DNA of 19,483 bases from a bacterium (GTDB lineage: Bacteria > SM23-31 > JAUVVT01): NCBI GenBank assembly GCA_030616165.1, contig JAUWXV010000045.1:1-19483 (forward strand), written 5' to 3'. The notes beneath the pieces are model-generated. The model did not search any database. It was not told the DNA's origin and worked only from the letters and a program-made list of their open reading frames with translations. Of this stretch, positions 13,489 to 19,483 are shown one piece after another (within the stretch, counting starts at the first letter, position 1; the number at the start of each line of letters is the position of its first letter). Made by a program: the position numbers and the translations under genes.

Positions 13489-14238
13489 TTACCCCCTTAT
13501 CATCCCTGTAATTTCTCGGACTTTTGTCATAAAGTCGGTTCCTTTTATGTGCATATGGTAAGGCTCTTCTATTTTAAAATATCCCTTTTTGAATCCAGAA
13601 TCGTTATATGTACTATCTGTGATTAATATCTTTCCGGCATCGGCTGTTGAGCCCATTCCTCTTGCAAGTTCTGCCGGCTGTCCTTTGATTATTGTTCTGA
13701 TGCCTTTATCATCCTCTATTTCTTCTATCAGAATCATCCCCGTGTTAACTCCAATTCTAATCTGCCAGGCGTTACCTCTATTAAACTTCCAACTTCTGTT
13801 AAGTTTATTCATTCTATATCTTATTTTTAGAGATGCGGTCACTGCTCTGGTAGTTCCATCAGGAAAACTTTTGTCACCGGGGAAATAAAACAGAATTCCA
13901 TTATTTAAAAACTTCTCAAGGCGTCCACCTTTATCAAGAACAATTTCGGTTACTGTTTCGATAAACTGGTTAAGGCATGTTGCAAATTTTTCTCGAGAAT
14001 CTGACATCCCTCTTATAATTTCTCTAAAATTCTTTATTGAACAATATCCAACTGCAGCATATTTTTGGGTTATATTCGATTTCTTTTTTTTGACAGATTT
14101 TTTATCTCCGGGCTTAAAGACCTTTTTTTTCCCGACACCGCTTTCTCTGGTATCGCTTTTTTCTATTACCACTCTTTCGAAATCAAACCTTTTATATTGT
14201 TTGCCGGATACTTTTGATTTAAGAATTTTTCTTTTCAT
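13489..14238 (-). CDS. degenerate class III adenylate/guanylate cyclase-domain protein
   Basis: A 249-residue cytoplasmic protein. Residues 1-50 are very basic and low in complexity (KKKVFKPGDKKSVKKKKSN). The rest follows the class III cyclase fold: VGYCSIKNFREII (normally FxDIxGFT), GGRLEKFLNNGILFYFPG (normally GGxxxKxxGDGxxAxFG), IRIGVNTGMILIEEI and IIKGQPAELARGMGSTADAGKILITDSTY (normally VNxAARLxxxAxxGxIxxS). Both metal-binding aspartates appear replaced: Asp to Ser in CSIKNF and Asp to Asn in LNNGI. The protein is thus probably not a working cyclase but a binding or regulatory relative. The ATG at 14238 has no clear ribosome site; a TTG at 14277 would add 13 residues. Confidence 0.75.
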   Translation of the reverse strand: MKRKILKSKVSGKQYKRFDFERVVIEKSDTRESGVGKKKVFKPGDKKSVKKKKSNITQKYAAVGYCSIKNFREIIRGMSDSREKFATCLNQFIETVTEIVLDKGGRLEKFLNNGILFYFPGDKSFPDGTTRAVTASLKIRYRMNKLNRSWKFNRGNAWQIRIGVNTGMILIEEIEDDKGIRTIIKGQPAELARGMGSTADAGKILITDSTYNDSGFKKGYFKIEEPYHMHIKGTDFMTKVREITGMIRG

Positions 14239-14619
14239 AAATATTAAATCGATTTTATAATAGAATGAAGGATGCAAATTTTAAATTTAAAATTCTTGAA
14301 AAATTTTGTTTGAAATGATACCTGTTTTTGTGGGGGCACAGCACGCTGTGCCCCTACATGTATAAATCAAAATTACAATCCCATGTAAATGATTAGGCAT
14401 AATTATAAATTCATCTAATCGAACATTTAGGAAATTTTCCAATTCTCGATTAAATTAATATCTCATCTATTTTAATATAATTCCAAAACAGAGTTTTTTC
14501 TCACAATTTAAAAAGTAATTTGGAGTTAGGTATGGACATGCATTGAAAGCATGCCTATGCCTTCACGATATAAACCTTTGCATTTCAAGATAAAGAAATA
14601 TACACCCTGTCGCTTTGCA
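14239..14619. repeat. gene-free stretch with two palindromic repeats
   Basis: No coding signal is seen. A palindrome at 14333-14354 has 10-base arms GGGGCACAGC/GCTGTGCCCC with CTAC after it (GTAG/CTAC family). A second, imperfect one at 14529-14561 has 13-base arms GGTATGGACATGC and GCATGCCTATGCC. The rest is AT-rich and may hold the cyclase-homologue promoter, which I could not define. Confidence 0.65.
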
Positions 14620-15408
14620 TCATTTCACAGGAATCTCGGTAAGTATATTATCAGTATGCTTTCCATACTTCCACGGCTGGTTCATTGATTCTTCAAAGCC
14701 AAGCGCTTCCATACCTTTATTCCATCCAGTTTCAATGGACTGCCAGCTGTCCGTTTCCATCAATGTATACAATGCGAATCTCGGAGAATTGTAATGCGCG
14801 AATATACGGATGCTTAAAAACTCTCCAGTCTCCATAAATGCTTTGACCCAGCTTGTATGATCTTCTATAGCATCGTTTAAAGCTGTTCCCGGGGCGATCT
14901 CGTTTTCACAAATAAACAGATATGTGGTTCCATCAGGTTTTGTCTCCCTCCGCTGTTTCTTAATGCCTGACAGGTCAACCGGTATCTCGGTTACGATGTT
15001 ATCGCTATGTCCTGCAAATTTGAATGGCTGATTCATTATATCCGGAAATTCAGCCAGAAATTTCGCCGCACCGTCATGGATTGCCTGCCAGCTTTTCGGT
15101 TCCATAATAAAGTAAAGAGCGGTCCGCGGACCCCAGTAATGCATAAAGAGTCTAACGCTTTTATACTCACCGGATTCCCGTGCTGCCCGCACCATGCTGG
15201 ATTCTTCTTCAATAGCATCGGCTATAACCATCCCGGTTCCGATCTCATATTCAGAAATGACGAGATAATTCGTCGGTTGTGGGGGTGGTTCCTGTGTGGC
15301 AGTCTCGCCAGCAAACAATGTAAATCCCAGGCTGGCTGCTGCAGCTAAAACCAGTCCCACAAAGATGAGAATTAACCTTCTATACAAAATACGTTCTGGT
15401 TTACTCAT
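14620..15408 (-). CDS. membrane-anchored protein with two copies of one unrecognised domain
   Basis: A 262-residue protein. Residues 12-33 form an uncleaved-looking signal/anchor (LILIFVGLVLAAAASLGFTL), followed by a Gln/Pro-rich linker. Residues 47-143 and 162-261 are copies of one another: NYLVISEYEIGTGMVIADAIE / TYLFICENEIAPGTALNDAIE, SVRLFMHYWGPRTALYFIME / SIRIFAHYNSPRFALYTLME, and MNQPFKFAGHSDNIVTEIP / MNQPWKYGKHTDNILTEIP. The size and strand pattern of each copy would suit a dimeric alpha/beta barrel (NIPSNAP- or ABM-like), so the tandem may fold as a pseudo-dimer; this is inference. GGGAGG stands 10 bases before the ATG. Its base composition is visibly less AT-rich than the neighbours, a possible sign of transfer. 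Confidence 0.75.
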   Translation of the reverse strand: MSKPERILYRRLILIFVGLVLAAAASLGFTLFAGETATQEPPPQPTNYLVISEYEIGTGMVIADAIEEESSMVRAARESGEYKSVRLFMHYWGPRTALYFIMEPKSWQAIHDGAAKFLAEFPDIMNQPFKFAGHSDNIVTEIPVDLSGIKKQRRETKPDGTTYLFICENEIAPGTALNDAIEDHTSWVKAFMETGEFLSIRIFAHYNSPRFALYTLMETDSWQSIETGWNKGMEALGFEESMNQPWKYGKHTDNILTEIPVK

Positions 15409-15540
15409 GACTTTTTCCTCCCTATTAATGTGTTGATAATTTTAATGGGGAAATTTGACAGATTATTAATCAATATCCCCATCTACAATAACAAATAAGA
15501 AATTCTTTTACGGTATGATAAAATTTTGCCAATCATAACT

Positions 15541-15600
15541 AAACCTCTCCGCCAGAGGCCACGCCATAGGCGGGCAAGCGGATCAGCCTCAGGCTGAAAA
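15541..15600. repeat. GC-rich palindromic island
   Basis: In the 243 bp between two genes, a sharply GC-rich block contains the palindromes CGCCATAGGCG (15562-15572) and TCAGCCTCAGGCTGA (15583-15597) and the half-palindrome CCGCCAGAGGCC. It differs from the AT-rich surroundings and looks like a small inserted repeat, perhaps two units fused. I see no gene in 15409-15651. Confidence 0.5.
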
Positions 15601-15651
15601 ATTCTCCCTTCGAACTTAACTCTGATGTTATCTAAGAAAAAATAAAGAATT

Positions 15652-16134
15652 TTAATTACCCTCTGTATTGGGAAGAGGATCGTTGCTGTTAAAAATACTA
15701 AGAGAAAGTTTCCAGTTTCCGTCAGATTGTCTTCTATAGATATGAAGATACTTGTCATTAATAGGTAACGCGTCACCGCCTGATTTTGGGGTAATAGCGC
15801 CTTTACATTGACCGGGAACAATTGCCCAATCTCCGACTATATCTATTTTATCCGGAACATGTTTGGCTTCAAAGCTAAACTGATCGAAAGAAGTCTTAAT
15901 ATATGCTCGAATTGCCTCCTTACCTGTTAATGTAGGACCATTTGGCTGCATTAAAACTATGTCGTTTGTGTACGCTGCTATATTTCCTTCAAGATCACCG
16001 GCAGCTGCAGTTCTATCATATCCATCCTCCATTTGCCTTATAGCTTCAACATCAGTATCGATGTCAACGCCTTGGCTGCAACCGGTGACCATGAAAGCTG
16101 TAACAATCGTTAATAATACAAATACATTCTTCAT
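15652..16134 (-). CDS. lipoprotein with SnoaL/DUF4440-like domain
   Basis: A 160-residue protein with a lipoprotein signal peptide ending in the lipobox VTGC (Cys19). The mature part follows the NTF2-like SnoaL/DUF4440 pattern: IRQMEDGYDRTAAAGDLEGNIAAYTNDIVLMQPNGPTLTGKEAIRAYI, DKIDIVGDWAIVPGQ and KYLHIYRRQSDGNWKLSLSIFNSNDPLP. Members are small ligand-binding or stress proteins, often without known activity. AGGAGG stands 8 bases before the ATG. It follows the kinase gene after 36 bp and may be co-transcribed with it. Confidence 0.88.
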   Translation of the reverse strand: MKNVFVLLTIVTAFMVTGCSQGVDIDTDVEAIRQMEDGYDRTAAAGDLEGNIAAYTNDIVLMQPNGPTLTGKEAIRAYIKTSFDQFSFEAKHVPDKIDIVGDWAIVPGQCKGAITPKSGGDALPINDKYLHIYRRQSDGNWKLSLSIFNSNDPLPNTEGN

Positions 16135-16170
16135 TATACTTTCCTCCTTAGCTAATTGTAAAAAAAGTTA

Positions 16171-18411
16171 TCACACCTCAAAGTTCTCCCACTCATATTT
16201 TACTCTTTCCATGAGGTTTTTAAAGCGTTTCTCACCGCGGATGTTTTCGAGGAATGGGTCGTATTCGTTGAGGAATGGGTAGTTTATAAATCCGAGATTA
16301 ACAGCATTTTCAAGCCAATTAAGCGCTTCCTCTTTTTCACCAAGTATTGCATATCCGTGTGCCATATCTCTCGATAGATACTCCCCCCATCTGGCTGCGA
16401 TAGTCATTTCTGATGTTACAACCTTCAATGCTTCATTCTTTTTCCCTTGCATCGCATACCTCCAGAACAATCCAAGCTGAGCAAATATAGTTTGAGGTGT
16501 ATCATTAACAAGAATATCAATAATTTTAAAAGCTTCTTCATGACGATGACTCCATGTCAGTATCGATGCATAGAACCACCTCCCGATTGGATTTTCAGGG
16601 TCCAATTTATACATCATTCGATAAGGTTCAATAGCATCTTCAAATCGCCCTTCTGAGAAACTAATATACCCCAGCATGCAGCGGTTTATAGGAGTGAGTG
16701 GATCAATTTCTAACAGCTTTTTGACTAAAGGTCTTGCTGCAGATGTTTTTCCTGCACTAATGTAAATACGTGTAATTTGAAGTAGAGCATCAGGATTATT
16801 TGGATCAATAGCGAGTGCTTGTTTGGAATCTACCACCGCTTCATTTAAATTCCCACGCAAATAGTGAATAACTCCTCTTAAAAAGTAACCTTGGGAAAAA
16901 TCCGGATTCAGAATAAAAATCATTCTAGTATATTTTTCAATTTCTTCCAGATATTTCACATCCGGCTTAATTCCTGCATTGATATACTGCCAATAGACAA
17001 GACTGATGGCCGCATAGAGAAGTTCGTTCTCTCCCACGATTTCCAATCCGTTTTGTAAGAGTAGAAGGGCACGCTCCAAACCTTCCTCAGTAAAACGCCA
17101 AATTTCCTGACGAGCTTTTAGATAACATTCGTATGCTTGCACATTGTCAATTGGTCGTTCGGCTATTTTTTCACTTTCATAGAGGCTGAGCTTTAGTTTG
17201 AGTGCATCCACTATTGATCTCGATACTTTTTCCTGAATATCGAACACATCATCAAGCGTACCTGTGTATTTCTCTGCCCATAAATGTGCATCGGTTGTTG
17301 CATCAATCAACTGTGCTGTTATCCGTAAATTATTGCCAGCTTTACGGACGCTGCCTTCTAAAACGTATTGGACATTTACTTCTTTTGCTATCTCTTTGAT
17401 TTTCTTCTTTGTTCCTTTAAACGTCATAGCGGAGCTTCGGGAGATTACCAGTAAATCGTGAATGTGTGATAGGTCAGTGATAATCTCTTCTGTCAACCCA
17501 TCACTGAAATATTCCTGCTCCGGGTCCGGACTCATATTTACAAACGGAAGGACAATAATAGATTTTTCCTGCTTTTCCGAAGTAGTTACAACAGATGGTA
17601 CATTTTTTAAATCTTCAATTAGTTCATTCGCATTTTGATATCTTCTGTTTTTGTCTTTTTCTAACGCTTTATATATTAACTGCTCTATATTAAACGGCAC
17701 ATCATTCCACATATCTGTAATAGATTTAGGATTAGTATTAACAATTGAATAAGACATTGCTGATTCATATTGACCTTCGAATGGGAATTCTCCTGTCAAC
17801 ATTTCAAATAGAACTACACCAAAAGCCCAGATATCCACTCTATGATCTATATCCTCTCCCTTGATTTGTTCAGGAGACATATATGCAATTGTACCTGCTG
17901 TTTTAGTCTTTGTTAATCCAGCCTCATCTTTTAATTTAGCAAGACCAAAATCCATGACTTTGACTATGTTTTCCAAATTTATCATTATATTCTCAGACTT
18001 GATATCTCTGTGGATAATATCTTTATCATGTGCTGCCTTTAACGCCTTGCAAATCTGAACAGAATAATCTACTGCATCATCGACTGATAGAAAGGGCGAT
18101 TGGCCATTCGCCCCTACAGTTTTTTGCCGTAGTGTCTGTCCATCAACATATTCCATGACAATAAAATGTGTATCCTCATACTCTTCGATAGCATAAATAG
18201 TACATACATTCGGATGGTTTATCTTGGAAGCAGCCTTTGCTTCTTTTAGCAATCGATTGAGAGCTTTCTCATCATCAATAAGATGACTCGGCAGAAACTT
18301 TAAAGCAACAAACCTGTCAAGTTTCATATCCTTTGCCTTATACACCACTCCCATCCCACCTTCACCAAGTTTTTCGAGGATTTTGTAATGAGAAATTGTT
18401 TTTTCTATCAT
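16171..18411 (-). CDS. Ser/Thr protein kinase fused to TolB-like domain and TPR repeats
   Basis: A 746-residue protein. The kinase domain is 8-268: LGEGGMGVVYKA (15-26), ATP-binding Lys38 (VALKFL), catalytic HRDIKSEN (Asp136), metal-binding DFG (Asp154) and MSPEQIKG in the activation segment, so it should be active. Residues 282-410 are a TolB-N/FlgO-like domain (SIIVLPFVNMSPDPEQEYFSDGLTEEI ... LEGSVRKAGNNLRITAQLIDATTDAHLWAEKY). TPR-type helices fill 430-740 (FLRGVIHYLRGNLNEAVVDSKQALAIDPNNPDAL). No membrane helix is obvious. Residues 99-106 (VGANGQSP), between QTLRQK and LSVDDA, are encoded by a palindromic repeat (18091-18117). AAGGAG is 6-7 bases before the ATG. Such fusions are common in candidate-phylum and FCB bacteria; targets are unknown. 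Confidence 0.93.
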   Translation of the reverse strand: MIEKTISHYKILEKLGEGGMGVVYKAKDMKLDRFVALKFLPSHLIDDEKALNRLLKEAKAASKINHPNVCTIYAIEEYEDTHFIVMEYVDGQTLRQKTVGANGQSPFLSVDDAVDYSVQICKALKAAHDKDIIHRDIKSENIMINLENIVKVMDFGLAKLKDEAGLTKTKTAGTIAYMSPEQIKGEDIDHRVDIWAFGVVLFEMLTGEFPFEGQYESAMSYSIVNTNPKSITDMWNDVPFNIEQLIYKALEKDKNRRYQNANELIEDLKNVPSVVTTSEKQEKSIIVLPFVNMSPDPEQEYFSDGLTEEIITDLSHIHDLLVISRSSAMTFKGTKKKIKEIAKEVNVQYVLEGSVRKAGNNLRITAQLIDATTDAHLWAEKYTGTLDDVFDIQEKVSRSIVDALKLKLSLYESEKIAERPIDNVQAYECYLKARQEIWRFTEEGLERALLLLQNGLEIVGENELLYAAISLVYWQYINAGIKPDVKYLEEIEKYTRMIFILNPDFSQGYFLRGVIHYLRGNLNEAVVDSKQALAIDPNNPDALLQITRIYISAGKTSAARPLVKKLLEIDPLTPINRCMLGYISFSEGRFEDAIEPYRMMYKLDPENPIGRWFYASILTWSHRHEEAFKIIDILVNDTPQTIFAQLGLFWRYAMQGKKNEALKVVTSEMTIAARWGEYLSRDMAHGYAILGEKEEALNWLENAVNLGFINYPFLNEYDPFLENIRGEKRFKNLMERVKYEWENFEV
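18091..18117. repeat. palindromic repeat embedded in the kinase coding sequence
   Basis: GGGCGATTGGCCATTCGCCC (18094-18113, one mismatch between arms) followed by CTAC has the same build as the intergenic GTAG...CTAC palindromes. It is read in frame as VGANGQSP in the loop before kinase helix D/E. It resembles the coding palindromic elements described in Rickettsia. Confidence 0.65.
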
Positions 18412-18931
18412 AAGAACTCCTTAAACAAAGGCTTTTTTTATTTTTTAGTTGTCATTGAAAAAGAAAAAATATCAACTATATCATTGATAATGTAAGGACA
18501 GAACACAGTGTGCAGGCACTGTTCTGTCCCTACAATTTAAATTGAATTATTTTAGAAATAGATTATATATTTAACTTTTTCAGCAGTCTCTTTTAATAAA
18601 AAAAGAATAAACTTTCGATAATACGAGCAATAACCCTGAAATAAGGAAAGTATTCTAATCTATTAATCTTTACTCAATTGAAAGATGATTATCATTACGA
18701 AATGCTGTCGATATAGAAGAGGGAACAACAAGATTCGAAGGACCAGCCTTTAGAAAATAGAATATGTGTTTAAATATATTAAAAATAAATTAGATATGCA
18801 ACTTTAAAAAAGTTAATTTTTTTCCTTTTAACCTAAAAAATTTGATAACATTGGCTATTACAGTTTCTTCTATGCTTTATGCAAACTTATTTCCTGATGA
18901 ACCAAACTTAATAAAATTTTTATTGTAAATT
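18412..18931. repeat. gene-free stretch with a GTAG...CTAC palindrome
   Basis: No gene is supported in these 520 bp. A hairpin at 18492-18533 has arms GGACAGAACA/TGTTCTGTCC, preceded by GTA and followed by CTAC, with an inner AGTG/CACT. At 18685-18695 the palindrome ATGATTATCAT resembles half of a Fur-type operator but has no gene to serve on the plus strand and lies about 270 bp from the kinase start. The rest is AT-rich spacer. Confidence 0.6.
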
Positions 18932-18960
18932 AAAAAACCCTGAAATATATCAGGGTTTTT
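18932..18960. terminator. bidirectional intrinsic terminator overlapping a stop codon
   Basis: AAAAACCCTGA, six bases, TCAGGGTTTTT: an 11-base perfect inverted repeat with A and T runs on both flanks. The TGA stop of the FxLYD-like gene (18952-18950) is part of the stem. It should end transcription of that gene before the kinase region. Confidence 0.88.
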
Positions 18961-19375
18961 CAGGGAGTTCATCAAAAACTTTCCACCCGATATTATATTC
19001 AAATTTTTTAACAGAATCTGCCATAAAAGAGGTAAAACATTTGAAATCAGCAACTTTTCCAGACTCAATGGAACTTGTAGATACGGTGTTGTCCCTGAAA
19101 ATATGAACAGTGCCATAGACATAACTTCTGAGGTTTTCTATCACTTCATCTTTATCATTTATAATCTTAAAATCTATATAAACAAAATCTACTCTTTTAT
19201 TAAGATTATTAACAATTTTTCCTTCAAAAAATCTTCTTCCGAAAAAATCAACCTTTGATTCTATTTCTCCTTTTAGAAAAACTTCCTTTTTTTGTTTACT
19301 ATCTACATAAATTATTACCGTGAAAAGGAGAAAAACAAAAAAAAATATAAAAATTAATGATTTTTTTAACATCAT
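18950..19375 (-). CDS. membrane-anchored FxLYD-like domain protein
   Basis: A 141-residue protein. An N-terminal hydrophobic helix (SLIFIFFFVFLLFTVIIYV, residues 6-24) anchors or exports it. The rest is beta-rich with the FxLYD-type pattern: FFEGKIVNNLNKRVDFVYIDFKIINDKDEVIENLRSYVYG, then SSIESGKVADFKCFTSF, a layout seen in extracytoplasmic domains that follow N-terminal anchors. Function is unknown. Two ATGs in a row start the ORF (19375, 19372), without a visible ribosome site, so the start is moderately sure. The stop is inside its terminator stem. Confidence 0.8.
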   Translation of the reverse strand: MMLKKSLIFIFFFVFLLFTVIIYVDSKQKKEVFLKGEIESKVDFFGRRFFEGKIVNNLNKRVDFVYIDFKIINDKDEVIENLRSYVYGTVHIFRDNTVSTSSIESGKVADFKCFTSFMADSVKKFEYNIGWKVFDELPEKP

Positions 19376-19409
19376 ATATTTTAACTAAAAAATTTTGGGC
19401 ATATAAGTT

Positions 19410-19421
19410 CCGAGTACTCGG
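19410..19421. repeat. palindrome CCGAGTACTCGG, second copy
   Basis: The same 12-base palindrome is the core of the large hairpin at 9786-9823. Here it lies 35 bp before the FxLYD-like gene start and has only one extra base pair of flank. Two exact copies in one AT-rich window point to a repeat core. Confidence 0.5.
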
Positions 19422-19463
19422 GAAGAGAACTCATTATTTATGTCATAGACAATACCTTAAAAA

Positions 19464-19483
19464 AACGAGATTTCTCGACTCCG
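19464..19483. repeat. start of a repeat cut by the window edge
   Basis: ACGAGATTTCTCGACTCCG holds the palindrome CGAGATTTCTCG. From memory, 'GAGATTTCTCGACT(T/C)CGCTCGAAATGAC' is a widespread intergenic repeat in several phyla; only its beginning is visible, so this is tentative. Confidence 0.35.

Noticed and set aside
15483-15821. Minus-strand ORF overlapping the SnoaL-like lipoprotein gene
   Set aside because: It is another frame of a clear gene and extends through a GC-rich repeat; no start signal.
18685-18695. Fur-box-like palindrome ATGATTATCAT
   Set aside because: Only an 11-base core matches, it is far from any start codon and has no iron-related gene beside it.
18877-19122. Second minus-strand ORF inside the FxLYD-like gene
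   Set aside because: Out-of-frame shadow that crosses the terminator stem.

Overview
The window is AT-rich bacterial DNA in which every gene I can support lies on the minus strand, so transcription runs from high to low coordinates throughout. A large outer-surface style propeller protein with a FlgD-like C-terminal domain, a Ser/Thr kinase fused to a TolB-like domain and TPRs, a Gram-positive type LexA box and many short perfect palindromes suggest an uncultured lineage near the FCB/candidate-phylum bacteria (WOR-3, KSB1, Marinimicrobia-like). This placement is inference only.

Layout in transcription order. (1) 19375-13489: accessory stretch with a membrane-anchored FxLYD-like protein, a kinase-TolB-TPR protein, a SnoaL-like lipoprotein, a membrane-anchored protein made of two copies of one domain, and a degenerate class III cyclase homologue. 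(2) 13423-11109: a broken small membrane-protein gene split by a 1.9-kb insertion. The insertion carries a HARE-HTH/PD-(D/E)XK endonuclease gene and a small zinc-ribbon gene. Its ends look like an integron gene cassette: the first bases of the insert (R'-like GTTATAT) are the exact complement of an R''-like ATATAAC next to an imperfect palindrome at its other end, and removing it restores the reading frame across a GAT target. This is the most striking feature of the window. (3) 10890-8211: an SOS block. A promoter with a LexA box in its spacer drives a short transcript that meets an intrinsic terminator. Next come nine A-tracts phased at 10.5 bp, a second promoter, lexA, a cluster of four perfect hairpins, a DUF6504-like gene and dinB. 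(4) 8084-4293: envelope sugar genes (PfkB kinase with an apparent ATT start, RmlD-like reductase, DPM-type and WbbL-type GT2 enzymes). (5) 4216-1: housekeeping accA, a YbgC-type thioesterase, the propeller protein and the start of recN.

The genes that clearly work together are lexA, DUF6504, dinB and (further on) recN as DNA-damage genes; the four sugar genes as a polysaccharide or glycolipid group; and the endonuclease and zinc-ribbon gene as one imported unit. Palindromic repeats of at least two families are scattered between genes, and one has become part of the kinase coding sequence. No tRNA, rRNA, CRISPR array, transposase or integrase gene was seen.
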